A stretch of DNA of 64,000 bases. It comes from Cristatella mucedo. Lineage: Eukaryota > Bryozoa > Phylactolaemata > Cristatellidae. Under the pieces are notes generated by a model, which was not told the origin of the DNA, made no database searches, and saw only the letters and a program-made list of their open reading frames with translations. Of the stretch, positions 46,621 through 57,202 are shown in pieces. The first letter of the stretch is position 1, and the number at the start of each line of letters is the position of its first letter. Position numbers and translations under genes: made by a program. The DNA lies in assembly GCA_009760855.2 (NCBI GenBank), contig WPIO01000200.1, forward strand, positions 1-64,000, in the 5' to 3' direction.

Positions 46621-49269
46621 GCTCTTGAAAGTGCAAGGATATTAAGAAAAAAAAAGTTTTGATCTGATCCAGTAGCTTTATTTGTACTATGGTAGAAAAG
46701 TCTTGGTGACTTGTAGTGGGGAGTAAAGAATGGCCTGCTGCTGCACCCACTGCAACTGCCCTGCACTCTTGATTGTGGTCTGACAGGCCGAGCTGGCAGC
46801 ACCGACATCTCCTATTCAAATATGCTCCGGACCAAGTATTCCCTCGCTTTGCCTGCCAGCTGTCCAGCTAACTTTCCAGCTTTCCAGCTTCTCAGCTCCT
46901 CCGATACAGTGGCCAGTTAATGGGCAGCAGTCAGTGAGCTCTGTAAAATTCACCACTGGCTATGCTAATCCGTCGAACGAAGCTGAAGATGACTCTCGAT
47001 GACAAACACTCGGTTACAGCTGCATCAGCTGCTCAAACAAGATTACAATTTTGGGAAGAACATTGGGTGGACTTGGAAATGCTAAAAGAGTCATGAAGGT
47101 AAAAGCATACTTTAATCACTGCCAGGCCGAAGGCACTGTCCAATGGTCAATCAGACTTCCGTGCTGGACTGGTGCTGTCCAATGTGGATGCAGCCTTTGC
47201 CATTAACCGCATGCCATGCTGTGGGTTCGATTTCGGCTGACTGGTTTCATCTGAGCTCTTGTGACGTCCTTACCGGTCTATCAGCTTTATTGCGTATTAC
47301 CTCTTGCAGATTCCTTTTTAGTAGCTTCCAAGTGTTGCTACTTGAACCATCTCTGCATGTCCATAGGGATGGGGAGTCATGCCTGTTGCCCCTACCTTGT
47401 GGGATTTATCCCCTCAACAGCACATTTATTGATGTTTCTCCAAGACTATTGGAACGATTGGCATGCAAATTAGCACAAACAAGGGTAACAAAAGCTATCG
47501 TTTGATATAACCTTGGCAGCCATACTGACCTACTAATGACCTGTAAAAGTCAAGGTCACGTTTTTGCCTTGAAGCTCAGCCAAGCACAGATATGCCGTCA
47601 AATCAACACATTCACTACCAGTCCCTCTACAAATATGGCAAACCCCTCAAAACATGTAGGACACTTGGCTTCACACCCCCCCCACATCTATAGATTAATA
47701 TATATGACGTGTCTATAGATAAATATATATGACGTGTCAACTGTTTGCTGTCATCACGACCACAGTTCAAGGACATATTGTGACCGGCACATCTTATGCC
47801 CGGCTGACCCGTAATGCCGAGATGAGCAGCAGGAATCACAAGGCTGATGAGCCTCACCTAAATTCTAAATTTCACTTCGATCGCCTGAGTATCGGCAAAG
47901 CTGTAGAATTGATAAAGCCCAGAGGACCACTGTTGGGAAAGCACTCAGAGAACCCAATTTAAGCTGTAAATGCATGTAGGTAATGAGAAAAAAGACTGCG
48001 TTACTTGTTTTATCATATAAATTTGAAGCACCTACCTAGGAGCGTGTAACTTCACGTTGATCGGATCACTATTAGCCTACCTGTGACAATTTTTGGGACA
48101 TGTGAGTGAAATGATGACAACTGCTTAGCATAACAAACACGGCCAGGTTTTGATCTATACAAGTCTACCTACTAAGGTACAATATGTATGCCAGAGGCTG
48201 GAATGATATGTAACTGCAAGCAATCGTACATTCCAAAAATAAGTTGATCGGGTTGTTATTTTAGGAGATGACATACTACGACGTACTACTTCTGGTGTAA
48301 ATAGGTCTTACAAAAAATTGTATTCACTACGTTCCGGTCATCTGTCAACCACCAAAACTTGGGATTGCATTTATGACTAGTTCATCTTTTATTATGCGAA
48401 ATTCCGAAGACTTTTGTTGACCATTTTAAGCATTTCAGTGACACTCCTTGTTTAGCATGCTGCTGGCTTCTTATCCTTTAGAGCAAAGTGATGATAATCC
48501 CGTCTGAACTCGGGGCAAACATTAGGGTCGCAGAGGACGAATCTATAGGCGTGTCCGAGTTAGCTAGTTCTTACCGTCTCGAGAAGGCCATTGGAGCCCT
48601 CTCCTGATATCTCTGCTTGGGTTTGTTTTTGGAGCACGTCATGAGAGACCCACAATGAGTTCGATCATCAATGGGTTCTCAGCCAAGGAGTATTCGCCGA
48701 GAATTGAATAAGATATTAACCACTTGGATACTTGGCTCACTTCAGGGCATATCACTCTCGGGCATATCGACTACATCATATGATTCGACGAGGGCTGCCA
48801 TCACTTTCAGCCTCTGTTCCTCGTGCTTAGCCGCTCATCGCTCTTAGTAGCCGTGGTGCCTTTCCCTGCTGGTGCTGTTTGCCCTTAACTGGGACATATG
48901 TCCCGAATCGGGCTGTCGGCATTCTCGCGGGCTGTTACTGCCTTACGCTGTTGCATAACTACTCAGGTGTAGTTTGTAAGCTTTCCTTGGGAGTGTCCAG
49001 AATTCGTTCGCTTCGTCGTGCTTCTACGTGCTTGGTGATTTCCGAAGTAAAACCATTACCGCAAACGTCTATTTTAGGACAGTTGAATGCTTCCGAACCA
49101 TCCACGAGCCCTCTAAAGGCATCCGGAGACTTCCCATCTGAAGAAAAATGGTTTGCTTCAGTTGGTGTCCCGGTGGCCTGTAGGTAGTTGTAAAGAGGTT
49201 TACCGAGTTAGGCTTTTACAAATGACAACAGCATGTCCCCTGTACTATCAGCTTGAAATCTGGATATCT
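46621..49269. other. Unassigned spacer
   Basis: No confident gene or repeat. The longest frames (47143-47505 plus, 120 codons; 48879-49187 plus, 102 codons) have no motifs or clear splice support. Confidence 0.35.
47689..47738 (+). repeat. 25-bp tandem duplication
   Basis: ctatagattaatatatatga-cgtgt occurs twice in tandem, with one substitution (ctatagataaatatatatga). Confidence 0.9.
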
Positions 49270-49450
49270 GGCTCCAGAACGACCTTTGCCAGATGACCTC
49301 ATCGTCTTTACAGTCAAGTATGCCCACTTTCAGCTGCTTCATTTGGTAAAATTCTGGCCTTGAAAGTTGCTCCAAGCCATTTTAAATCACATTTATGCTT
49401 CTATAACTCACTGCTTTCAGGCCTCTGTGGCTGTGCAATAAAATAGCTAC
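49270..49450 (+). mobile_element. LINE-A, very decayed internal fragment
   Basis: Recognisable as the [19 protein letters not shown] to [14 protein letters not shown] region: cagtcaagtatgcccactttcagctgc and ctataactcactgctttcaggcctctgtggctgtgcaat. Confidence 0.6.
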
Positions 49451-49679
49451 ATATTCCTCATAGTCCTTGCTGTGTTCGTGCGCACTGTCATTTACTTGGG
49501 TGTGCACAAACCGTACATTTTTTCGTCAATCTTTTGGCATTATTTTCCCCAGCATCTGTAATGCTGGGGGAGCTGGCCCAAACCGGACGGGTGCAGCAGT
49601 GCTGTTTACCGGCGCTACTTCTTGATCGTCTCTGAAGAGTGCCATCTTATTGCTCTTTTTTATGCTGTGTTCTTTCCAG

Positions 49680-49705
49680 TGCTCACGAGGGTGCGCTCGT
49701 GAGCA
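49680..49705. repeat. Perfect 10-bp stem-loop
   Basis: TGCTCACGAG and CTCGTGAGCA arms around a 6-nt loop. It lies just left of a GC-rich segment (49715-49970) with TGTTAT...ATAACA ends and a minus-strand AATAAACTGG signal, possibly another degenerate LTR without a visible TSD. Confidence 0.7.
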
Positions 49706-50012
49706 ACTTGTCGGGTATGTTATGTAGTTTAATTGCCGTTGCGCACTGCACAAAACACCAGCCGACGAGCAACACCACCAGTTTATTCGTCCTCGTACCG
49801 AGCCGGCGGAAGCGCCAATACCCTCCTGCAGACGTTGTCTGCTTCTGTCGTCTGCGGTACCGGAACGCTGTGCTCTGATTCGTTAGCGTTGTTGCTAACG
49901 CCTAGCTGCGCTCCGATTGGCTAGCCGGTGGTTGGAAGGGTCAACCAGCCTAGTACTGGCAGATAACAACATTTTGCGCCAACAGGCTGGGGTATGCATA
50001 AACGAAACCCTA

Positions 50013-50276
50013 TGTTATGTGAGAGTGTCTTCGGCGGCTGCTGTTCTAATAGAGTCTCACGGAGACACGAACACACGAGCCGGCGAACATGAGCAGTGAA
50101 CAAGACTCGCGTCCTTATTCCCCCCCCCCCTCCAGTGGGTAATATATGAGCTGGGGGCTGACTCACCACAGATAAGGGAGTGAATCTGTGGTGGGCCACA
50201 TGCCTACGTCAAAGGCTGCACCGATTCAAAGGCTCAACCACCCACTGCGGCCGAGGAGCAACAGGAGCACACAACA
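50013..50276 (-). mobile_element. 3' LTR of Gypsy-type element G-A
   Basis: Starts TGTTATGTGAGAG and ends CACACAACA on plus, imperfect inverted termini. It shares long stretches with 52068-52508: ctgctgttctaatagagtctcac, ataagggagtg, tctgtggtgggccacatgc, ccaaaggctgcaccga. The internal region lies to its right, so the element reads on minus and this is the 3' LTR. A purine-rich tract (minus GGGGTAAGAGA) abuts it once the LINE at 50284-50681 is removed. Confidence 0.82.
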
Positions 50277-50283
50277 TCTCTTA

Positions 50284-50681
50284 ATAATAATAATAATAAT
50301 AATCTTAGCTGATTAAACAGCCTCTTTTTGTATAGCGACAGAAGTGCCTTTACGGCTATCATCACCGCTTGCAGTGGCAATAAAGAATCGCCCACCGCAG
50401 GAATCGAACCCACGACCTCGGGCCGAGGTCGTGGAAAGCAACCGCCTTACCCAGTGAGCCATTATAATTCACTTGATAAAGCGCCCTCAGAGAACTTTAT
50501 CTCTCTCTAGGCGCTTTACATTTGCTGTAAAGTGAAATGCAATTGAATGGTAAGTAAAATCATGCTTGAAAAAACAAACGAAATGAATAATATGGTTAGG
50601 GGTGACATGCACAGGGTCAGCACTCATAAGCACATGAAGGACGAATCACAGGGACCCACTAAATGCTGTCCTAAATAGGTG
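50284..50681 (-). mobile_element. LINE-A inserted next to G-A 3' LTR, TSD TCTCTTA
   Basis: LINE-A terminus and 3' UTR only. It is flanked by TCTCTTA at 50277-50283 and 50682-50688. Its (TAA)n tail is split by the SINE1 at 50303-50463. Confidence 0.88.
50303..50463 (-). mobile_element. SINE1 inserted in a LINE-A tail
   Basis: Full head-to-tail SINE1 in reverse: cttagctgattaaacagcctc, body, B box ggaatcgaaccca, A box region ccttacccagtgagcc. It lies within the (TAA)n of the LINE-A. Confidence 0.88.
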
Positions 50682-50688
50682 TCTCTTA

Positions 50689-51785
50689 CCCCATAGAAAA
50701 TAGATATCGTAGTCTCGACATTGAAAGATTCCGACAGGCTTAACCGGCATGCAGACTACGTGACCGCCACTCGCAGGAGGTGCACGTCAGCTCTGCCCCT
50801 CGCTAGGAACCGGTCACGGGTGCTGCCCACTTTTCGGCAATGCTGGGAGACCCCACCCACAGTCATGTGGTTTCCGCAAGTCAACTTCGTTCGAACCCCG
50901 ATTGCCGGCCTCAGGCGCTCGTCACCGGCTGATCCAGCCCTGCGAAGAACGCTCCGGCTCATTAATATGGCCACGTCGTCGTTCTCAGAGTTCCACACTG
51001 CCGAGTCGATCTCGTGGTTGTAGCCGTTTGCTCTCTGCACTGCGACGCTCGTGCGGGTGCTTTCCACCACCAAGACGCTCTCACTGATAGACGTCTCGGC
51101 CGAGACGTCGCCTTTCAAAGGCGAAGCTCCTCGCCACCGCGACGCTCTCGCCGCTGCACATCGCTGCAATGACGCGCTCGCTGCTGCTGCGATTCGCCGC
51201 CGAAACGTCGCTCTCGAGGGCCACGTGCACTTCCTCGAAGGATAATATTGCCTCGCCGCTGAATGCTAACTCGTGGTGCTCCTCTGTACTCTGGACTGGG
51301 GCGCTTGTGCCGGTGCACTCCACCACCAAAAAGCTCGCGCCGCTGCCCATCGCCGCCGAGGGGTCGCTCTCACGGGCGCTCCTCGTCGCAGTGACGCTCT
51401 CGCCGGCCGCCTGCGCCTCGTCGCAGGCTACTGTCGAAACACCGAGTACGTCTATAGCATCGCCACTGGAAGCTGTCACATGCTGCCCGCCCTTCGTCCT
51501 CTGCAGCTGCACACTTACTTTGCTTGGGTCCTCTTCGGTTGTTGCGGCTACTAGGTCGGAAGCAGTTCCATACCCGCTTTCTCCCTTGGTATTGCAGTCG
51601 GATGGCTCCGGCAGCTGTATGAGTTCCGCTCGTCTGTCCGGCTCTTGCGGGCAGTTGACGATGTGATCGACCGGTGGTGGAGCTGGCTCGTGGCCTAGCT
51701 TTGTCCCGGTCTCGGCTCCGGCGAGCTGCTCCTGCTCCAGCCGAAACCTCTCGGCCTCAAGCTCGGCCTCGTTATCCGTCTTCAC
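50689..51785 (-). pseudogene. G-A internal region, gag-like and low-complexity coding
   Basis: A minus frame of 234 codons (51785-51081) follows the gag start region by a single frameshift: a charged segment (NEAELEAERFRLEQEQLAG), then Ser/Thr/Ala/Glu-rich sequence with imperfect repeats of the form SGESV/SSERV. The next frame (51169-50756) continues in the same style (ETSISESVLVVESTRTS) and ends VGSTRDRFLARGRADVHLL. There is no protease, reverse transcriptase or integrase between the LTRs. The element is therefore non-autonomous or deleted, about 2.5 kb in total. Confidence 0.55.
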
Positions 51786-51985
51786 GTGAACGCCAGAATG
51801 AACTCATTTTGCAGCTTGTGATAGTCTTGTTTTACTCCTTCCGGCTGTTCACCCTGAACGTGTATCGCCTCATCGCCTAGGCACACTGGCACAACATTTT
51901 TTAGCGGCATCGAAATCTTTAACCTTGCAACGGCCTTCTCTAGCGTTAGAAGCCAACGCATAAAGGGCTCTCCTCCGTTAAACAT
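51782..51985 (-). CDS. G-A gag, N-terminal part
   Basis: The ATG at 51983-51985, about 65 nt after the primer-binding site, opens 67 codons: FNGGEPFMRWLLTLEKAVARL at the N-terminus, later VPVCLGDEAIHVQ and DYHKLQNEFILAF before a stop. The order F-x-G...W...LE.A, a Leu-rich middle and DY..L...F..AF is that of Gypsy-type capsid N-domains. A frameshift at about 51780 separates it from the downstream frame. It is the first gene after the 5' LTR on this strand, as expected for gag. Confidence 0.6.
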   Translation of the reverse strand: MFNGGEPFMRWLLTLEKAVARLKISMPLKNVVPVCLGDEAIHVQGEQPEGVKQDYHKLQNEFILAFT

Positions 51986-52051
51986 TTCCTACCTCAATGT
52001 CGGCGTCCCGTCTGGGCCATAGAAGGTCTGATACCTTTTTCGGCAGTGAAC

Positions 52052-52066
52052 CATTCTCTGCTACCA
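52052..52066 (-). promoter_or_regulatory. Primer-binding site, 3' end of initiator tRNA-Met
   Basis: On minus, one base after the 5' LTR, TGGTAGCAGAGAATG. This is complementary to the 3' end of animal initiator tRNA-Met (...CATCCTCTGCTACCA) at 14 of 15 positions. Confidence 0.8.
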
Positions 52067-52067
52067 A

Positions 52068-52508
52068 TGTTATATGACAGTGTCTCCGGCGGCGGCTGCT
52101 GTTCTAATAGAGTCTCACAGAGACGCGAAGACACGGAGCGGGCAAACGTGAGGGGTGAACGAGACTCTCTCGTCTTTATTCTCGTCTTTATAATTATTTA
52201 TTCGTCTTTATTTATTCTCGTCTTAATCTCGTATTTATTATATATTCTCGTATTTATTTATATTATATTATTTATTATTATTTATATCTCGTCTTTATTT
52301 TATCTTTATTATTTATTATTTATCTTTATTATCCACCAGCGGAAACATGCACGGGCTGGGGAGGGGCCGACTCACCACATATAAGGGAGTGCGTCTGTGG
52401 TGGGCCACATGCTTACGCCAAAGGCTGCACCGAGTCAATGGTTCAACCACCCGCCGGCTGCAGGCTGATCGTGCCTCAGTGGCCAAGAAGCAGCAGGCTC
52501 ACACAACG
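52068..52508 (-). mobile_element. 5' LTR of G-A, with expanded microsatellite
   Basis: The partner of 50013-50276. It is longer because of about 180 bp of tttattctcgtc / tttatta repeats (52155-52335) where the other LTR has a short poly-C. No TSD was found outside the pair (cccta on the left, ggtac on the right), and the LTRs differ appreciably, so the insertion is old or rearranged. Confidence 0.78.
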
Positions 52509-52784
52509 GGTACACTTGAAACTTTAGTGACTAATCTAATAAACGTTATATTGAAGCATCAGTAGCTCAATGTGCTCCCCTCATTGCCTCATGAGCTGAT
52601 CTTGAACCTTTGGCTTCTGTTGCCGGAGGGAGGTGGCTGCCGTGCTAATGGCAGATGCCTCACTCACCCTGGCCTGTACGTTGTAGCAGGGGTCGAGCAG
52701 CCGCGCCAGCCACGGCTCCTTGACCTTGCTCGTCTTGTGTCGGTGTTTGCTCAAGTGGGTCTGCTTTGATTGTCCTCGCTGTGC

Positions 52785-53015
52785 TTATGCCAGCTGTATC
52801 GCCTGAAGAGGTTGTTGGCGTCGACCATTTTTCTCCAGCTCGTTGCCATCGGATAGATGCTTTCGTTCGCTCGTGTCTTTCGATTTCGTCGACTGTGTCG
52901 GCACAATTGTAACAGCTGGGCTCATGCTGCAGCTGTTTGCTTCGGTTGGGCGCTGCCCGTCTGGTGTCCAAAAGCTAGCATGTGCTTCTGTAACTGCACG
53001 CAATCGTTCTCTCAT
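52785..53015 (-). CDS. Short frame following LTR-like repeat L1
   Basis: An ATG at 53013-53015 (context CACCATGAG) gives 76 codons: MRERLRAVTEAHASFWTPDG, then a Lys/Ser/Asp-rich part. It begins about 20 bp after the minus-strand end of L1, the position of a gag leader. The overlapping frame 52971-52660 contains SCYNC. It could be the truncated gag of an L-type element. Weak. Confidence 0.3.
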   Translation of the reverse strand: MRERLRAVTEAHASFWTPDGQRPTEANSCSMSPAVTIVPTQSTKSKDTSERKHLSDGNELEKNGRRQQPLQAIQLA

Positions 53016-53033
53016 GGTGCTCTGCCGGTAGAC

Positions 53034-53704
53034 TGTGATATGCAGCACTGCAGTTCGGTCGAAAACACAAGCGGCCACAACTGGGTGTCGAAAGTTGACA
53101 GGTTGTTTGGGCCTGTTAGCGCACCGGCGAAGGCGCTTTACGAGGCGCCCATAGGACCGACGGATTTACATGCCCGAACTTCAGAAGCCTGAGTACAAAA
53201 AAGATAACCTATGCCTGCATCGCTAGCGATCGCCCCGACCCCGAAGGCGGATCGCTACTTCACCCCAAGATACGAGCAGCTAAGTGAGTAGCCGGTAGAA
53301 CACACCTGCTCAGTCTAAGGTGCACTTAGTTATTCGTCGCCATGCGTTCGACTATCGTGCTTTCGAAGTGTTGTCTCTTGCATCGACTGCAGAAGCCGCA
53401 GCCCCGAGCTCTGGCACTCGGCTCCCTTAATTTATCTTGTATCTGAACTCGTGACCTCCCGAATAGCTGCTATGTTCTTGTATTCCACTCTTGGTGTGTC
53501 TGTTCTCTAGCTTTTTTCGCCTGTAATTTATAAGCCGGCTCCAGCACCAGCTTGCCATCCTCTCACTCTTTGTCTATGAAGCACATTCAGTCGGTCCGCA
53601 TCCTGACCGCTCTTTGTCTGCCCAAAGCTCCATTCTACCTGGGTATATGTCTCTCTGTCAGACTGCCGCCTGGCTCGGCTCTCGGTTAACTAATGTGTCC
53701 CCTA
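53034..53704 (-). mobile_element. LTR-like repeat L1 (about 670 bp)
   Basis: Direct repeat of 56247-56908: cacaactgggtg-cgaaag, gggcctgttag, caccggcgaaggcgctttacg, gagcagctaa-tgagtagccgg, ccatcctctcactctttgtct, ctaatgtgtccccta. The partner copy carries a minus-strand AATAAACTGC, compatible with a polyadenylation signal. It shares about 25 weakly matching bases with L2 beyond its minus-strand end, so both could be 5' LTRs, or solo copies. Confidence 0.65.
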
Positions 53705-53706
53705 TC

Positions 53707-54043
53707 TGTGGTTTGATTCGCACAGCAGAGAGCCAGGCGATGCCCAACACCAACAGTTTATTCCAACGCACGGACCCCAAGGGCTCACGGCTCCTTTCGG
53801 CCCCTTCTCCTGCTCGACTCCCTGCCACCGCTCATCCTCCTAGTTGGTGGGAGGACAAAACCGGCCTGTGGGTAGACCGCAGCCGTCAGACCACAGCTGG
53901 GCGGGCACCTGCCTGTCCCTAGGCGACAGCCACCAGCCATTAGACCCCCGGGGTGGTTTAGGGTACTAACGGGGTCTGCCTGCGCTGGCGCACTGTGCCT
54001 GCGAGCCCAGCGATGCGAACCATGCAGAGAATCACAAATCACA
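53707..54043 (-). mobile_element. 3' LTR of Gypsy element G-B
   Basis: Plus-strand ends TGTGGTTTGATTC and GAATCACAAATCACA are imperfect inverted termini. A minus-strand AATAAACTGTTGG is compatible with polyadenylation. The adjoining internal bases on minus are ATCGAGGGGGAAGT, a polypurine tract (54044-54056). It sits 2 bp from the edge of L1. The matching 5' LTR is missing. Confidence 0.7.
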
Positions 54044-54399
54044 ACTTCCCCCTCGATCTTAAGGATCAGCATCACTGGCAAGCTATCCGGTCAAGACGAC
54101 ACGGTCCTGGTACCGGTGAGGAAGTGTGGAAGTGTCGCAGCGCTAGCCTGGGCCGCTGTCCTGGTTCAGCTCTGTCGCCTTCAGGTGCCAGGGGGCGCCT
54201 CTTCCTGCCCTGGTACGAGACGCAAGTCGGACACGTGGCAATGCACACCGTCGATCTCGATTCCAACGCCCCGGCCCTCGCTGGTTACCGTGCCCTTGGG
54301 CCACCAAGTCGTGCAACTAGCGCCGGCGGGGCTCACGAAAATTCGCTGGCCGACCGCCTATTGAGCAGTCGTCGGGCCCTGATTTGTCTGTGTCCTGAA

Positions 54400-54966
54400 G
54401 AGGGGGCTTTTCCACTCATAGGAGAACAGCCTTCTGCTGGGCACCGATTCCTCGTGCAACCCTGCGGTTGGCGAGATGTTGTACCAATACACCATCATCA
54501 GGACGTCCTTGCCCGTGCGAGCCACCATTCCCTTCGTCCTGTGATTTCGCTCAACGATGCCGTTGCCGGAGGGTTTATAGGTGCAACGCTAGATGGGCTC
54601 CACGCCCCAACGGTCGCAACGACCGCGAAGAGCTGTTGAATGAAAGCTCGTGCCGTTATCCACGAGCAGCTGCTGTGGAGGGCCACGCTCCCTAAAAATT
54701 TCCCCAAGATTTCGCACCAAAGAGTTTTCTCCCTTGTCGGGTATTCGCCTCCAAATAGCGAAACGGCTCGGTCCACAATCTACCATGGGCAGATATTTTT
54801 GGCCCTTGAAATGTATTACGTCGCCGGCTAGGCGCTGCCAATTCTCGCTTACATTCAGCACGCCTGGACTCCATGCGACTGGTGCAGGATCGATCGACTT
54901 GCAACGAGGGCAAGCCGATCGATGGCTTCGATGTCCTTTCACCGGATAGCAGCTTCCGGGTGGCAC
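54400..54966 (-). pseudogene. G-B integrase
   Basis: Minus-strand coding in changing frames: a zinc-binding remnant (CPRCKSIDPAP), then WQRLAGDVIHFKGQKYLPMV with the first catalytic Asp, VDCGPSRFAIWRRI, then LLVDNGTSFHS with the second Asp. After a stop and a frame change, NGIVERNHRTKGMVARAR carries the catalytic Glu. So the D, D and E positions can all be seen, but frameshifts and stops break the gene. It catalyses cDNA insertion in intact relatives. It lies between the RNase H and the 3' LTR, as in Gypsy elements. Confidence 0.78.
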
Positions 54967-55129
54967 ATTTTGGCAAGGTGCAGTGTCCTGTCTACCCCGA
55001 AGTGGTGAAGGCTGTGGGAACTCTTTAAGTGGACGCCGGCAAAGACGCCTGCTCTGGAACAGCGAGACAGCTTACATTCGCCCTCATCCATTTCTGAGCA
55101 ACGAGGGTCAGCTAGTCGGCTTTGTTGTT

Positions 55130-55790
55130 AGACGATCGCACCAGGACTACAGAAGCCTTCAGTCCACACTCTGTCACCGTGTTGGCGATCAGCGCTAGCC
55201 TGCGTTTGATATCCCATCCCGTGGGCTCGTACAGGCCTATCTCCAACCAGCAGTGATTGTAGCCACCGGTGAACAGTTGCTGACTCTGTCCGAATCTCTA
55301 CCTGCCGCAATGACAAAGCAATGGCCAGATTGAGGCCCTTGATGATAGCCTCCAGTTCAGCAAGATTGATGTGGGCTACGTCGTCAGCTTTTTGCAGCCC
55401 GGAGGCATCGTCGACGATTCTTCCTCATATGTCCAGGCATGTGCCGATGGCAAGGCTGCTGGCGTCACACCAGATGATGCCACTATTCAGATTCGGTACA
55501 TTCCGTGCCTGAAACTGGATCGTCGGCATGCAATCGCTGCATCAATTCACTCGCCGTGGCTATGACATTTTCACTAACGTCTGAGTCCCAACCGACATCG
55601 CCAGCGGCTCTCTTTAAGTAACTGCAGGCCGGGCGAAGCCAGCCTGCGATTGGGAAATGTTTGATCAGCTGCCCGCACCACGAAAACAGCTGGCGTCGAG
55701 AGGGGGCATCGGGCAATATCGTTGAGCCAACGATGCTCCTCACTTTACTTCGGCCTGCATACACGAAGGCCAAGGACCAGCGAGGCTTTC
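55130..55790 (-). pseudogene. G-B tether and RNase H
   Basis: Minus: the connection segment (SRRQLFSWCGQLIKHFPIAG, WLRPACSYLKRAAGD, from about 55710) is followed in another frame by an RNase H-like segment: WCDASSLAIGTCLD (first catalytic Asp) and HINLAELEAIIKGLNLAI (catalytic Glu), then LRQVEIRTESATVHRWLQ, where the usual third Asp position reads RTES. Frame breaks occur near 55480 and 55300. Confidence 0.72.
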
Positions 55791-55859
55791 CGGCGGTTTA
55801 GCCTGCACACCAAATGTTCATAGCAAGTCGATTACCTCACTATTTGAGACGATGCTGTT

Positions 55860-56240
55860 ATTGACAGCAATATCGACAACAAACGAATCGGTACCAGTAC
55901 GAACTCGCTCATTCATGGACAGGACCATTTGTCAGAATCGCGGTCATTATTTTCGGGGCGACATTAAGTCCAAAACCTAGTCGTGTGCGGTAGTATCGAC
56001 TGCCCTTGTACTCCGACCTGATATTGCCAGAGAGCTGGATCAACATGCATCTGCAAGTATGCATTCCGCAGGTCAATCATGCTCAAGCTCTCGCCCAGCC
56101 GTCGCCACGCTCTGAGTTTAGTGCTACACACATCGCTGCCAGTCGTGTGACTTGAGATAAACTGATTTAGTTCTCGGTAGTCCATTACGGCCTCACTTTG
56201 TAACCGCGCAGAGAAGCTCGTCCCCCGGTTCTTTACCGGT
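55860..56240 (-). pseudogene. G-B reverse transcriptase, truncated
   Basis: Minus: GYKVRP, a frame change, MDYRELNQFISSHTTG, KLRAWRRLGESLSMIDLRNA with the first catalytic Asp, YLQMHVDPALWQYQV, then in another frame TRLGFGLNVAPKIMTAIL, and finally SFVVDIAVNNSIVSNSEVID, where the usual second Asp pair (xVDD) reads VVD. The layout matches the Gypsy-related group with FVESHTG...LREWRR motifs found in several invertebrates. Everything 5' of this (protease, gag, 5' LTR) is missing. The reading abuts L2 within about 10 bp. Confidence 0.78.
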
Positions 56241-56246
56241 GGATGG

Positions 56247-56908
56247 TGTAGTGCAGTGCTGCAGCGTGGTTAAAACACAGGCGGTCACAACTGGGTGCCG
56301 AAAGCAGCAGTTTATTGTGGGCCTGTTAGTAGTGGTTACACGCCGGTGAAAGCGCTTTACGCAGCGCGAACCGGACCGACGGAGTTAACTGCGTGAGAAC
56401 TCCCGAAGCCCGACTACAATAAGCCACCACACGCCTGCGTCGCTAGCAGTGGTCCCTTCCCCGAAGGCAGACTTCTGCAGCACCTCAAGATATGAGCAGC
56501 TAACTGAGTAGCCGGCAGAACACAACCGCACAGTCTAAGTTGCACTTAGCTGTCCGTCGCCGTAGGTTCGACTCTCGTGCTCTCGAGGCATAGTCTTTCA
56601 TCGACTACCGAAGCGGCAGCCCAGAGCTCTGTCAGTCATGTCGTTTATACTAGCGCTCTCTGCCCTCTTGACCTTGAGCGTAGCTGCTATTTTAGTCGGA
56701 CCCTAGCTCTCGGTGTCCGTCCTCGGCCTATTCCCGTCTGCTTGTAATTTATTAGATGGCTCATCCGCCAGCTTGCCATCATTTTGCTCTTTGTCTAATG
56801 AAGTACAGTAGTCAGTCCATATCCTGACCGCTCTTTGTCTAAGCTCCATTCTAACCTGAGCGGATCTCGCTGTCAAACTCCGCTCCCAGTTAACTAATGT
56901 GTCCCCTA
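56247..56908 (-). mobile_element. LTR-like repeat L2, probable 3' LTR of G-C
   Basis: The direct repeat partner of L1, about 660 bp. On minus it begins after a purine-rich tract (GAATTGGGTAGGGG) 295 bp beyond the stop of the G-C integrase, the place of a 3' LTR. The exact edge (TAGGGGACACATTAG or ACACATTAG) is not settled. Confidence 0.6.
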
Positions 56909-57202
56909 CCCAATTCTTTTGGGCTAGTCTGCCCGCTACCTACGGGTTGCTCTAGAGCCCTAGTCAGACCCACTAAGGCAAGGGCTAGTATCGCGGCTAG
57001 CCTGAGAGCTGCACCAGTGCATTACCCTCTTTCCTCGCGAGAGCCCCGTATCTGATCAGTCCGGGGGTCCGGTGTTGAAAAAACCACTGGCCCAAGTGGG
57101 TAAAAAAGCATGGAGCCCCATAATGGACTGATCCGACACTTTGGCCCGTCCGGGGTGGTGTCAATTCAATGCTGTGGTAGCTTTGCATTAGCACCACATA
57201 TC
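56909..57202 (-). other. G-C 3' untranslated region
   Basis: Between the integrase stop (57203) and the L2 edge. No gene. On minus it contains aaaaaaccactggcccaagtg-type sequence and a terminal purine tract. Confidence 0.4.

Noticed and set aside
49715-49970. Complete solo LTR with TGTTAT...ATAACA ends
   Set aside because: No TSD, primer-binding site or polypurine tract could be matched. Mentioned only as a possibility.
51081-51785. Host gene for a Ser/Glu-rich protein
   Set aside because: It lies between two LTRs, downstream of a primer-binding site and a gag-like start, so it belongs to element G-A.
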